NCBI GenBank assembly: GCA_003022725.1
Contig: PXSQ01000027.1
Span: 1-62,657 of the forward strand
Source: Halobacteriales archaeon SW_7_65_23
GTDB lineage: Archaea > Halobacteriota > Halobacteria > Halobacteriales > Haloarculaceae
Length of the DNA: 62,657 nt
Direction: 5' to 3'
Shown here: positions 53,163 through 62,558 of the stretch, piece after piece
Layout of the letters: each line of letters opens with the position of its first letter
How positions within the stretch are numbered: position 1 is the first letter of the stretch
Made by a program: the position numbers and the translations under genes
Notes under the pieces: generated by a model
Database searches by the model: none
Told to the model about the DNA's origin: nothing
The model's input: only the letters and a program-made list of their open reading frames with translations

Positions 53163-53182
53163 TTCCCATCCGATCTTCACTC

Positions 53183-54319
53183 ATGGACGACGAGATCGGT
53201 GGCGTCTGCATCGTCACGCAGCCGGGGGGCGGGCAGAGTGAGAAAACCCACGCACGCGACCTGGCGCGCATCGTAGGCGAACTCACCTCCGTGGCTGTCA
53301 TGACAGCCAATCTATCGCCGAATTCGCCACTGCGAGACGAGCAAGAGGTCGTGGAGTTCAGTTCGAGCGCGGTCGGTGACAATATCATGATCGCTGCCGT
53401 ACAGTTTCTCGTGAATCAGGTGCGACTCTGCCTGGCGATCCACCGCCGCGACGAGTCGATCGTCCTGTTTTTCGGCACCACGTCGTACCTGTTACCAGTG
53501 CTGTTCGCACGACTCCGCGGCAAGCGCGTGGCGGTCCTGCCGCGCGGTGACGTTCCCCTGTCACTCCGCCTCCGGTGGGAACAGCGAGCCCCGGACAACG
53601 TTGCGCGGCTGTTTGCGGGGATGGTCAGAGTGCTCGAACGGCTCACCTACGTAGCTGCGCACGGCATCATCACGTACTCGCCAGGAGTGGCGCAGGCACT
53701 CGACCTCGACCGGTATAAGTCGAAGCTCCACACGACCGGAGCCCGATTTATCGACACCGACCGGTTCTCGGTCGAGGTTCCCTACGACCAGCGGGGACGA
53801 ACAGTCGGCTTTCTCGGGCGACTCGACGTCGAGAAGCGCATTCCGACGCTCGTCGAGGCGGTCGCACAGCTCCCCGACGACATACAAGTGCGGTTTGTCG
53901 GCGACGGGGCGTACCGGGAGGAACTCGAACGACGGCTCGCCGACGAGATTGCCACTGGACAGGTCGAGGTGGTCGGCTGGGTCGATCACGAGGAGGTGCC
54001 GGCCGAACTCAACAGGATGCGGCTGCTGTTGCTCCCCTCCAAGACGGAGGGCCTGCCGACGACAATCCTGGAGGCGATGGCCTGCGGTACGCCGGCGTAC
54101 GCGACGCCGGTATCGGGGGTCCCGGATGTCGTACAGGACGGCGAAACGGGCTTTCTGATGCAGTCCGTCGATCCGGATGCTATCGCCGCCGGGATCACAG
54201 AGATCCTCGACCGGCCCGATCTCGTGACGATCAGCGACCAGGGTCGCGACCTCGTCGAAACCGAGTACAGCTTCGAGGCAGCCGTGCAACGGTACGAGCG
54301 GATCCTCCGGACCATATAA
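53183..54319 (+). CDS. Family 4 glycosyltransferase
   Basis: 378 residues from ATG 53183; the track ORF runs in from the preceding gene. The GT-B fold is shown by the C-terminal half: VGFLGRLDVEKRIPTLVEAV, VRFVGDGAYREELERRL, LLLPSKTEGLPTTILEAMAC with the donor-binding E-x7-E. The N-terminal part starts IGGVCIVTQPGGGQSEKTHA. The enzyme adds a sugar to the growing glycan on the cytoplasmic side of the membrane. Donor unknown. Confidence 0.9.
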   Translation: MDDEIGGVCIVTQPGGGQSEKTHARDLARIVGELTSVAVMTANLSPNSPLRDEQEVVEFSSSAVGDNIMIAAVQFLVNQVRLCLAIHRRDESIVLFFGTTSYLLPVLFARLRGKRVAVLPRGDVPLSLRLRWEQRAPDNVARLFAGMVRVLERLTYVAAHGIITYSPGVAQALDLDRYKSKLHTTGARFIDTDRFSVEVPYDQRGRTVGFLGRLDVEKRIPTLVEAVAQLPDDIQVRFVGDGAYREELERRLADEIATGQVEVVGWVDHEEVPAELNRMRLLLLPSKTEGLPTTILEAMACGTPAYATPVSGVPDVVQDGETGFLMQSVDPDAIAAGITEILDRPDLVTISDQGRDLVETEYSFEAAVQRYERILRTI

Positions 54320-54375
54320 GTCCCCGACAACGGGTTACGTAACACCTAACTGTCCCGGCAGGGTATCGACCGAGT

Positions 54376-55350
54376 GTGACAGTTGTCGTCTTGGGTGTCG
54401 ACGCGCTGGATCCGGATCTGGTCGATCCTGTGGACCATCCACACCTTTGTCTGGAACGTCACGAACGGATCGAGACGATCGTCAGCTCCGCCGGTGAGCC
54501 GAGCACCCACGAACTCTGGCCGACGATCATCACTGGACTCCCACCGGACGAACACGGGCTCGTGCTCGACGATGGCGTGGCGTGGGAGAACCCGGCACTG
54601 AATTTCGCCAGCACTGTCGCTGACTACATGCTGCCCGAATCGATCCGAACCAAAATCGGCGCGTGGTTGCTGAACAACACCGCCGAGGATGCATTTCGGG
54701 TTCCGGCCACCTACTACGCGGAGCGTGGCATCTCGACTGTCTTCGACGGGATCGCGTCGAAAGCGATCGGCGTACCGAACTACGTTGTCGATACAGAGTC
54801 TGACGACCGTGAACATCAACTACGACGGAACATGGGTGACCTGTTCGAGCGGGATCCCGATGCAAAAGGGGGACACACCTCTGCGAACGTTGCGGAGTTT
54901 TACGAACAGTGTCTGGAAATGATGATGATCCGGGTCGCGCGCACCAGGAGGGCCCTCCGGAGCAGGCAGTACGAACTTGTGTTCGGGTACACGAGCGGCC
55001 TCGATCTGATCGGACACGTCTCACACGACCGGCCGAAGGTCCGGAACAGGGCCTACGGCGAGCTCGATCAGCTTGTGGCCGAACTCGCCGGCGACCTCCG
55101 TGCGGACGATACGTTGGTGCTCGTGAGTGATCACGGGCTTCAGAACGGGTTGCACACCGACGAGGCGATGGTTGCGAGCACCACGCCCGGGCTCTTGGAG
55201 GGTGTGACTGATGTCAGGGATATCAGGGGTGCGATCGAGAGGGCCATCCGACAGTCAGATTACTCACCGGAGTCACTCTGGGACGAACAGCGTAGTGGAG
55301 CATCAGCAGAACGGGTTGCAGAACAACTCGAAGATCTGGGGTACATGTGA
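54376..55350 (+). CDS. Alkaline-phosphatase-superfamily phosphodiesterase/transferase
   Basis: 324 residues starting with GTG 54376. The superfamily order is kept: VVLGVDALDPDLVD for the first metal, STHELWPTIITGLPPDEHG with a Thr/Ser at the nucleophile region, YTSGLDLIGHVSHD and LVSDHGLQNG for the other metals. No membrane helix or signal peptide is clear. Such enzymes cleave phosphodiesters or sugar nucleotides. In the glycan island it could trim or transfer a phospho-sugar. Substrate unknown. Confidence 0.82.
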   Translation: MTVVVLGVDALDPDLVDPVDHPHLCLERHERIETIVSSAGEPSTHELWPTIITGLPPDEHGLVLDDGVAWENPALNFASTVADYMLPESIRTKIGAWLLNNTAEDAFRVPATYYAERGISTVFDGIASKAIGVPNYVVDTESDDREHQLRRNMGDLFERDPDAKGGHTSANVAEFYEQCLEMMMIRVARTRRALRSRQYELVFGYTSGLDLIGHVSHDRPKVRNRAYGELDQLVAELAGDLRADDTLVLVSDHGLQNGLHTDEAMVASTTPGLLEGVTDVRDIRGAIERAIRQSDYSPESLWDEQRSGASAERVAEQLEDLGYM

Positions 55351-55368
55351 GATACCAGCCCCACTCGG

Positions 55369-56490
55369 TCAATTACTCGTTCTCTTCTCCTCCAGAACGT
55401 TAGCGTACAAGTCCGCGTACTCCCCGGCGACGGCTTCCAGCGTGTAGTTTTCTTCGACTAGCTGCCGCCCGCGCTTCCCATACTGGTCTCTGAGATTAGA
55501 GTCTTCCGCGAGTTCGGCGAGCCTGCTCGCGAGATCGTCGGCGTCGTCGACACGGTGGAACAGACTGACGTTCTTGTACGGAAGCAGGAACGGGTCGATG
55601 TCCGAAAAGACGCATGGATTACCAGCGCCGAGGGCTTCGACGGCGGCGCTGGCAAACCCTTCCCACCGCGACGGCATGGCGTAGATGTCGATCCGCGTCA
55701 GGAGCTGGTAGACGGTGAACCGATCGACCATGCCGAGGAAGTGCACCTGCTCACGGACGCCGAGCCGATCCGACAGCGCTTCGAGTTCGGCTCTGGCCGG
55801 GCCGTCGCCAGCGATCACGAGGTCGAGGCGTTGCTCCGATCGTTCGTTGGCGCTACCCAAGCCCTTGATGAGCACGTCGATCGCCTTCTGTTCGGTGAGG
55901 ATCGCTGCGGTTCCGACGACGAGCGCCCCCTCCGGAATGTCCAGCCGGTCACGGAGGTCGTAATCGCTGGCCCTGGCGTCCTCGATCCGTACCAGGTCGA
56001 CGCCGTTCGGGATGATTTCGACGTCCTCCTCGTCGATGAGCGCTCGCTCCCACCGGGTAAACGACTCGTAGACTGCCCGCGAGTTCGGGACGATCCGGTC
56101 TGCGAGCCCGTTTGTGAGCCCGTTTGCGATCCGTCCTTTCCGGGTAAACCCGTTGCGCGTGTTCCCTTCGCGGGAAACCAATGGAATTCCGAGCCCGTAT
56201 CCCAGGAGTTTGGCAAACGACCCGGAGTGATTGTGGTGGGCCTGGATGAGATCGTACCGTTCCAATTCATTATGTGCACGCCTGTACGTGCTGCTATCAA
56301 TTCCAAATTTATTCCGACGGGCGTTGAGACAAGTTAAACCTACTCGATCGTCTCCTTCGAACGATTTTGCGTCAAACCATGCAAGTATGTCCACAGAGAA
56401 GTTCGTGTGATCGGTAATCGCAGTCCCTATGGTCGCTGGTACTGATGTTTCTGAAACTGCATTTACCACGTAACAGATATTGGTCACCAT
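55369..56490 (-). CDS. Family 4 glycosyltransferase
   Basis: 373 residues. ICYVVNAVSETSVPATIGTA at the start; LIQAHHNHSGSFAKLLGYGL, IVPNSRAVYESF and IIPNGVDLVRIEDARA in the middle; VVGTAAILTEQKAIDVLIKG and IYAMPSRWEGFASAAVEAL with the E-x7-E near the end. It is a GT-B enzyme acting at the membrane surface. Its last 60 bases at the start and the gap upstream are already AT-richer, the beginning of the low-GC part of the island. It is divergent from the next gene with 135 bp between. Confidence 0.9.
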   Translation of the reverse strand: MVTNICYVVNAVSETSVPATIGTAITDHTNFSVDILAWFDAKSFEGDDRVGLTCLNARRNKFGIDSSTYRRAHNELERYDLIQAHHNHSGSFAKLLGYGLGIPLVSREGNTRNGFTRKGRIANGLTNGLADRIVPNSRAVYESFTRWERALIDEEDVEIIPNGVDLVRIEDARASDYDLRDRLDIPEGALVVGTAAILTEQKAIDVLIKGLGSANERSEQRLDLVIAGDGPARAELEALSDRLGVREQVHFLGMVDRFTVYQLLTRIDIYAMPSRWEGFASAAVEALGAGNPCVFSDIDPFLLPYKNVSLFHRVDDADDLASRLAELAEDSNLRDQYGKRGRQLVEENYTLEAVAGEYADLYANVLEEKRTSN

Positions 56491-56625
56491 CTAAACTGTA
56501 TAAAACGTATTCTGGCTTTGTCTGTTTGTTCGACACACAGTTCGGTCCTCAACAAATTAAACTACTCCATTGCTTATGATCAGTGGTGAGAAAGAATTAC
56601 AAATGGGTAAAGACAATTGCGTCCG

Positions 56626-57984
56626 ATGAACACGATTCTCATCACTGTCGATGCTCTTCGGGCAGATCATCTGGAGGAGTACGGATACGATCGGAACACA
56701 ATGCCTGGACTATCTCATGTGACAACTTCTGGGATGACATTTAAAAATGCATTTGCGAATGGACCATACACTCGTGTTTCTGTCCCTGCTATTCACTCCT
56801 CAGTTCGCCTGGCGCATGCGAACCTATCATCTCTACCTACGATATCTGGTGAACTGAGTAGGGCTGGTATGACAACTGCCTGTATCGGCACTAGAACCGG
56901 ATTTAAATCAGCAGAGGGATCTCTTCATTTTGATACCTATGTTACGCACGGCCGTGATGAGTATCATAAAAAAAGCAGACAGCAGCAACCCAAGCATGTG
57001 AAAATCGAAAAACAACTTACTTCAGCAGTGAGCAGGGCCACTCAAATATCACCAAAATTACACCAAGTAACGGAACGGATCTACAATTCATTGCCGATAT
57101 CCGAATCAAGTTTTGAATTCAAAGGATATACTAGTGCTAAGGTAGTTACGGATTCCGCGGTAGACTGGCTAACCGAACACTCTGGTGATGATTTTTTTCT
57201 CTGGCTTCACTACATGGAAGGCCATCGACCATATGGTGTACACAATAATGATCCTAAGTATACGAGTGAGGTTTCTAATGACAGAATTCGCAAACTGATG
57301 AAGAAAGCCGGGACGAATCCTACCGATATGACTTCTGAAGAACACGAGTTAGTTGTCGACCTCTATGATTCTGATCTCAAATACTGTTCATCTCAACTCG
57401 ATCGTCTTTTTAGCCATTTAAAAGACCTGAGCCTCTGGCAGAACACAAATATCATTTTCACAAGTGATCACGGAGAAGAGTTTCATGACCATGGTATGTA
57501 TTTCCATAGGAATTTACCATATGATGAATTGCTTCACGTCCCGCTAATAGTCTACCAGCCCAATAATGAGAGAGAGGAAGAAATTTTGGAGCAGCGTGAA
57601 CTAGTTGATGTGGCACCAACGATACTTGATTTCCATAATGTAAAAAGCCCAGATAGTTTCGAAGGTGTTAATCTCCTCTCAGGGGAGTCAAGAAAGGTTA
57701 TTGCTACAGGTAGCCAGCAAAACGTTGATCCAGTTGTCGCTGGTCGTTGGGACGGATATAAATATATCTACACACCTAATAAAGAGTATTTATATGATCT
57801 TTCGGCATCCTCGAGAGAAGTAAAAGACATTTCAGATGAAAGAGAAGATATGAGTGATAGATTCCGACAAGAAATACCGAAGAAGTATTTTGATGAAGAA
57901 ATAAAAGAAGAACTTCGAGAACCCGAGGATGAAGTAGATCGGGAACGACTTAAAGCGCTTGGCTATCTCGAAGTCGACGAATAG
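56626..57984 (+). CDS. Sulfatase-superfamily protein without the formylglycine cysteine (1)
   Basis: 452 residues from ATG 56626; a TTG start three codons earlier is possible. The metal sites are present (ILITVDALRADHLEEYGYDR; IIFTSDHGEEFHDHGMYFHR). The nucleophile region reads GPYTRVSVPAIHSS, with Ser where true sulfatases have the Cys that becomes formylglycine. It is thus more likely a phosphoethanolamine/phosphoglycerol-type transferase or phosphatase, or a Ser-type sulfatase. No membrane helix is seen. The base composition is AT-rich against the rest of the window, which suggests transfer. Confidence 0.82.
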   Translation: MNTILITVDALRADHLEEYGYDRNTMPGLSHVTTSGMTFKNAFANGPYTRVSVPAIHSSVRLAHANLSSLPTISGELSRAGMTTACIGTRTGFKSAEGSLHFDTYVTHGRDEYHKKSRQQQPKHVKIEKQLTSAVSRATQISPKLHQVTERIYNSLPISESSFEFKGYTSAKVVTDSAVDWLTEHSGDDFFLWLHYMEGHRPYGVHNNDPKYTSEVSNDRIRKLMKKAGTNPTDMTSEEHELVVDLYDSDLKYCSSQLDRLFSHLKDLSLWQNTNIIFTSDHGEEFHDHGMYFHRNLPYDELLHVPLIVYQPNNEREEEILEQRELVDVAPTILDFHNVKSPDSFEGVNLLSGESRKVIATGSQQNVDPVVAGRWDGYKYIYTPNKEYLYDLSASSREVKDISDEREDMSDRFRQEIPKKYFDEEIKEELREPEDEVDRERLKALGYLEVDE

Positions 57985-58206
57985 ATCGGGGAGTCACGAC
58001 ATTTATTATGCGAAGGACCCAAGAACTGATCGGGTAAATACCGGTCTGTATTTTGATCTCTGAGGTGCTCGTCAAATTAGTTCGGGCAGATTGAAAATTC
58101 TGACCTGATATTAATTGACAACCCAAACTTAAGTCAGATCTACCCTACACACGAACACTGGCCTTCGCAAGAGCAGATATAAAAACCTGCATAAAAATCA
58201 TCTCAC
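57985..58206. other. AT-rich intergenic region with promoter
   Basis: 222 bp without a gene. Gatataaaaacc at about 58175 lies some 30 bp before ATG 58207 and is a good TATA box. Nothing else is recognised. Confidence 0.5.
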
Positions 58207-59658
58207 ATGCAGCAAGGACGGCACAATATAATTTGGATCGTATTAGATACAGTCCGAGCTGAAAGTACCTCCTGCTATGGATATAAGCGTGATACAACAC
58301 CGTTCCTGAAGTCTTTGGCCAACGAATCCATGTTTTACTCACACGCATTTTCCTCCGCACCCTGGACTACACCGTCACATGCGGGAATGTTCACTGGGAC
58401 GTTGTCCGTTGCACACCAAACTGATAGATCCAACGAACGACTAACTCCTGATCTCCCTAGCTTGGCAACGTTACTCGGTGAAACCGGGTACAAAACAGTA
58501 GGTTTTTCGAACAATGCTCACGTTTCGCCCGACTTTGATTTCGACAGAGGATTCCACCATTTTCAGTTCAACACTGAATCGTATAACGAACCGCTTGACG
58601 GCGGAGTCCCAATCTCGAGAATACGTTCGAATACCAGTGATGGCACGTGGTACGAGCAACTGGATGAAGCTCTACAATATATCAGGGACCGGGATGGATC
58701 TGCACTCAAAACTGTTGGCAACTGGATCTACCGCAAGGCATCAGAAAACGGCTGGGTTGGCCACAGCGACCGCGGCGCAGCATCCACAAATGAGTTTGTC
58801 CGCAAGTTTCTTTCAAATCCCCAAGACCAACCGTTCTTCTTATATTTAAACTACATGGAAGGGCACGCTCCGTACCAGTCGCCCGACGAGTTTCAGTACA
58901 GATACACTGACGATCCATTGGTTTCGCACTGGAGTTCGCAAGAAGACTACTTTGGTCAAACGGTAGAGGATCAAGAACAAAAAATAAATGCATTACGTGA
59001 TCAGTACGATGGGTGTATCTCCTATCTCGATTCGAAAATAGAGGAACTAATAGAGATTTTACGGCAAAAAAATCAATTTTCAAATTCAATGGTGGTGGTT
59101 ACAAGTGATCACGGAGAAGCGTTCGGGGAGTGGGGTCTCTACGAACACAAGGCTGGTCTATATAATGAACTGACTCACGTCCCACTTATTATTAATACCC
59201 CAAAATCAGAATCGGTAGATATCTCGATCCCAGTATCGAACCGATGGTTATTTTCCACTTCGTTGAAACAAGCCGGTGTCGAGGTTCCTGAACATGCTAT
59301 CGATGCAGATCTGCTAAACCCTTCTCCAAAACCGGTTCTGATGGAAAGCGAGGGCCTTCCATACAATGATTGGGTCTATGATAATGGTGTCTCGAGTAGA
59401 TTTTCTAAACCACATGAAGCCATTGTCATGAATAATAAAAAATACATACAGTATGACACTGATGATGCGGAGCTATTTGAAATTCAGAGGGAATCACGGA
59501 CTAACCAACGTTTCGATTCCGAAGAAAGTGAAACTATGGGATCGAAACTCCGGGAGTTACTTACAGATGCAGCAAGATCTACGAGAAGTGATAGTTGTAG
59601 AGACGATACTATCACCGAAGAAACGAAATCACAATTACGTGAGCTAGGATACCGATAA
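58207..59658 (+). CDS. Sulfatase-superfamily protein without the formylglycine cysteine (2)
   Basis: 483 residues. IIWIVLDTVRAESTSCYGYK, SSAPWTTPSHAGMFTGTLSV and VVVTSDHGEAFGEWGLYEHK give the metal and active-site order of the family. The nucleophile is Thr (TTPSHAG), not Cys, so formylglycine cannot form; a phosphotransferase or phosphatase role is more likely than a classical sulfatase. Near the middle, YLNYMEGHAPYQSPDEFQ is family-like. The gene is AT-rich like its neighbours. Confidence 0.82.
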   Translation: MQQGRHNIIWIVLDTVRAESTSCYGYKRDTTPFLKSLANESMFYSHAFSSAPWTTPSHAGMFTGTLSVAHQTDRSNERLTPDLPSLATLLGETGYKTVGFSNNAHVSPDFDFDRGFHHFQFNTESYNEPLDGGVPISRIRSNTSDGTWYEQLDEALQYIRDRDGSALKTVGNWIYRKASENGWVGHSDRGAASTNEFVRKFLSNPQDQPFFLYLNYMEGHAPYQSPDEFQYRYTDDPLVSHWSSQEDYFGQTVEDQEQKINALRDQYDGCISYLDSKIEELIEILRQKNQFSNSMVVVTSDHGEAFGEWGLYEHKAGLYNELTHVPLIINTPKSESVDISIPVSNRWLFSTSLKQAGVEVPEHAIDADLLNPSPKPVLMESEGLPYNDWVYDNGVSSRFSKPHEAIVMNNKKYIQYDTDDAELFEIQRESRTNQRFDSEESETMGSKLRELLTDAARSTRSDSCRDDTITEETKSQLRELGYR

Positions 59659-59958
59659 CCATCAAAAAATCTTCCTCAACCAATGTTTGTAGCTATTTAA
59701 TAAAATTGTCTAATTATTTTAAATACTATATATTAATAACAAATAGTGCCACAAACTGTTAATTAAGAAGCTAAGTAATACAATAACGTTCTTCTACCTG
59801 ACCAGTGAGCAAGGAAGCCACTTACTGTGAACAAATTTGTATCACACCCGCTCCGGCGGTTAAGTGACCGCGCCTGTGTCTTTATCGGGATAGATGGAGT
59901 TTTATACCTCGGTTCGGAAAGATGCCGGACTAGGGACGAAGACAACGGTAATTAAGAT
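59659..59958. other. 300-bp AT-rich gap before the flippase
   Basis: No gene is seen. It holds runs such as ttaattaagaagctaagtaa and, near the flippase, gttttatacctcgg about 60 bp before the ATG, plus ggtaattaagat directly before it. It may contain a promoter. Confidence 0.5.
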
Positions 59959-61419
59959 ATGAAAATTGGACAGACATCGATTATTGTTTTCGTCTCGAAA
60001 GTAGTGGGCTCGGCAATTGGTTTCTTTGCCACGGTCTACTTTGCTCGGGAACTTGGCGCCGAAGTCTTGGGGATCTATGCTCTCGTTCTGACGATTGTGA
60101 GTTGGATGATATTATTAAGTGAGTTGGGGATTGGAAAGGCAGTTACAAAACGTATAAGCGAAGGCAAAGAGCAAGGAGCGTATCTGGCGGCTTCGTTGGT
60201 GTGGATTATCGCTCTAATAGTTCTGTTCGCCGGGTGTATTATTGTTTTACGACCGGTATTCGAACGGTACATCGATGGATTCAGTCAGTATATTTCACTA
60301 TCGGTCGTGTGGGTAATAATCGGGTTGCTCGCCGTGAACATATTCTTTAAAATCACGTACCGTATCCTCAAGGGACAGCGACTCGTTCATATAGTCGGAA
60401 TCCTGAACACTGTCCAGGTCGGTGGCCAGAGCCTCATTCAGCTCGCTCTGGTCATTGGTGGTGCTGGTCTTGGTGGATTATTTATGGGCTGGACAATCGG
60501 TGGATTGATTGTCGCATTGATTGGTCTGTACTGGGTGCGTGTCCGTCCAAGAGTGCCCAGCAAGCAGCATTTTCGGAGCCTCTATGATTACGCTAAGTAT
60601 TCCTGGCTGGGGTCATTAAAATCCCGCACGTTCAACGATGTCGATATTCTACTCCTGGGGGTGTTCGTCCAGTCCTCGCTAGTTGGAGTGTATTCAGTTG
60701 CATGGTCCATCGCAAAGTTCCTAGAACTGTTTGGAGGCGCAATCAGCCAGACGATGTTTCCCGAGATTAGCTACATGGCAACACAAAAAAAAGATCAAGC
60801 TGTCTCCGGGTTGATCAATGATTCGCTCGCCTACACAGGACTGATCGCTATCCCTGGTCTGGTCGGCGGCGGAATTCTGGCCGAACGGCTCCTCCGCATA
60901 TACGGGCCGGAGTTCAGGCAGGGAGCAAGTGTTCTGATTCTCCTGGTCCTGGCCACCTTACTGTACTCGTATCTGGAACAGCTGTTAAACGCATTGAACG
61001 GAATCAACAGGCCGGACCTCTCATTTCGGATCAACGTAGTTTTTATTAGCCTCAATGCGGGCCTGAACGTGCTGCTCATCCCAGAATATGGAATTGATGG
61101 CGCAGCAGTTGCCAGCGTCGTCTCAGTAGGGTTTTCGCTAGTACTTGCTTACAGGAGCCTTGCAAGATTGGTTACATTCAAAACACCTATTGGTGAGATT
61201 ACGTATCAGATCCTGGCAGCACTCATGATGGGCATCCTGATAGTTGTTGGTCTCGGAATCGTTTCGGCCACGAGTCTCGGTCAACACAATTTCGCTCTAG
61301 TTATACTCCTAGTAATCAGCGGTGCTGGTATTTATTTACTCACATTGCTTGGTTTATCGAAGCGGTTCAGGCAGACGATCCTTCGGAATCTACCGAATAT
61401 CAGTAGGTCTAGTGCCTGA
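59959..61419 (+). CDS. Lipid-linked glycan flippase (Wzx/AglR-like, MATE/MOP superfamily)
   Basis: 486 residues with 12 to 14 membrane helices, starting MKIGQTSIIVFVSKVVGSAI. YFARELGAEVLGIYALVLTI and LESELGIGKAVTKRISEGK-like positions (seen as LSELGIGKAVTKRISEGKEQ) are typical of the polysaccharide-export MOP family. It moves a lipid-linked sugar across the membrane so that it can be joined to proteins or polymer outside. In the glycan island this is the expected export step. The oligosaccharyltransferase (AglB) is not in the window. Confidence 0.9.
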   Translation: MKIGQTSIIVFVSKVVGSAIGFFATVYFARELGAEVLGIYALVLTIVSWMILLSELGIGKAVTKRISEGKEQGAYLAASLVWIIALIVLFAGCIIVLRPVFERYIDGFSQYISLSVVWVIIGLLAVNIFFKITYRILKGQRLVHIVGILNTVQVGGQSLIQLALVIGGAGLGGLFMGWTIGGLIVALIGLYWVRVRPRVPSKQHFRSLYDYAKYSWLGSLKSRTFNDVDILLLGVFVQSSLVGVYSVAWSIAKFLELFGGAISQTMFPEISYMATQKKDQAVSGLINDSLAYTGLIAIPGLVGGGILAERLLRIYGPEFRQGASVLILLVLATLLYSYLEQLLNALNGINRPDLSFRINVVFISLNAGLNVLLIPEYGIDGAAVASVVSVGFSLVLAYRSLARLVTFKTPIGEITYQILAALMMGILIVVGLGIVSATSLGQHNFALVILLVISGAGIYLLTLLGLSKRFRQTILRNLPNISRSSA

Positions 61420-61433
61420 ACCCAGAATTACGC

Positions 61434-62489
61434 TCACCAGGTTCCGTGGAACGTATCGAACTCCAACTCCTCTAGCGGCTTCTCGCCGATCGCAATCTTG
61501 TACTCGCCGGGCGTCAGCATCGGCTTGTGAAACTGCGGCCCGTCGTCGGTCGTGATCCGCGGACAGCCGGTGTTCACGTACGCGTCCAGGCCGAAGTTAC
61601 GCAACCGATCCGGGGTCACTTCGTCCATCGTGATCAGGTAGGCGTCGTCGTTGTTCTCGACGATCTCCTCGGCTTCCTCCCATCGACCCTGTCCGATTTT
61701 CGTACAGAAGATCACGCCCCAGGTGTCCGCGTCCATCGCCTTGTGAACCGAGGCGTAGCGCTGTTTCATGAACTTCTCCGTGTCGGCGACCGTCACCACG
61801 TTATTCACTGGATCCGCAATCACGACGTGTTTGTCGGGGTACTCCATCGCCAGCCCGAGCGGGTGGAACTTCCCGCCGCCGACGTACAGCACCTGCTCGG
61901 CGTCGACTTCGGCCGATGCGTAGTTGCAGCCGAGCACCTGTCCCTCGTGAGTGAGGCGTTCGTCCCCGCGCCGAGTGTGGACGTTGTAGCCCCGATCCTC
62001 GAGGTACGCCTGCATCTCATCGAACTTGTTCATGTGCTGGGCGGTCGTGACCAGGCCGACGTCCGGATCGTCCTCGGGCGGTGCGATCTCCTCCTCGAGC
62101 GCCCGGTCGACGATCGGGGTGACGTCGACGTTCGAGAACAACGGTACGTAGATGATCTTCTCGGACTCCTTCATCGGCGAGTGGCCGAAGTGAACGAACA
62201 CGTCGGTCCGCTTCATGAGGAAGGTGTCCAGATCGCAGGCGCCGTAGCAGGGTTGGCCGGAGATGAGGACGTTCACGTCGTCGGGCAACAGTTCCCGAAG
62301 GTCGTCGGCGACACCCGGTCCGCGCCGCTTTAGTCCTTCTGGGAACTGGAGCCCGACTGAGGTCGCGTCGCGCTCGGCGACCGCGTCCGTGATGCGGTCG
62401 AGTTCGTAGTCCCACTCGCGGTCGTGCCGGAGCGACATCCCGGTCTCGCGGAGGTCGCCGTCCGGCCGATCCGTCGATTCCTGACTCAT
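61434..62489 (-). CDS. dph2: Diphthamide synthesis radical-SAM-like enzyme Dph2
   Basis: 351 residues from ATG 62489. Archaeal Dph2 transfers the 3-amino-3-carboxypropyl group of SAM to a His of EF-2. The three cluster cysteines lie in GQPCYGACDL, VLGCNYASA and VNTGCPRITTD; LQFPEGLKRRGPGVADDLRE and YVGGGKFHPLGLAM are also diagnostic. It is convergent with the flippase, with 14 bp between stops. A family D element lies about 70 bp upstream of its start. Confidence 0.94.
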   Translation of the reverse strand: MSQESTDRPDGDLRETGMSLRHDREWDYELDRITDAVAERDATSVGLQFPEGLKRRGPGVADDLRELLPDDVNVLISGQPCYGACDLDTFLMKRTDVFVHFGHSPMKESEKIIYVPLFSNVDVTPIVDRALEEEIAPPEDDPDVGLVTTAQHMNKFDEMQAYLEDRGYNVHTRRGDERLTHEGQVLGCNYASAEVDAEQVLYVGGGKFHPLGLAMEYPDKHVVIADPVNNVVTVADTEKFMKQRYASVHKAMDADTWGVIFCTKIGQGRWEEAEEIVENNDDAYLITMDEVTPDRLRNFGLDAYVNTGCPRITTDDGPQFHKPMLTPGEYKIAIGEKPLEELEFDTFHGTW

Positions 62490-62558
62490 TGCACTCCTGT
62501 ACCCGTCCGGAGCGTAAAACAACGACGTTTCGAAACGACGCCGACGCGGCGACTCCTC

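Noticed and set aside
56579-56601. Possible family C right-arm fossil (ggtgagaaagaattaca)
   Set aside because: Only about 20 bp of similarity in an AT-rich region, without terminal repeat; could be chance.
47974-61419. Complete N-glycosylation locus
   Set aside because: The oligosaccharyltransferase AglB and dolichol-phosphate transferases are not in the window, so only part of a pathway can be claimed.
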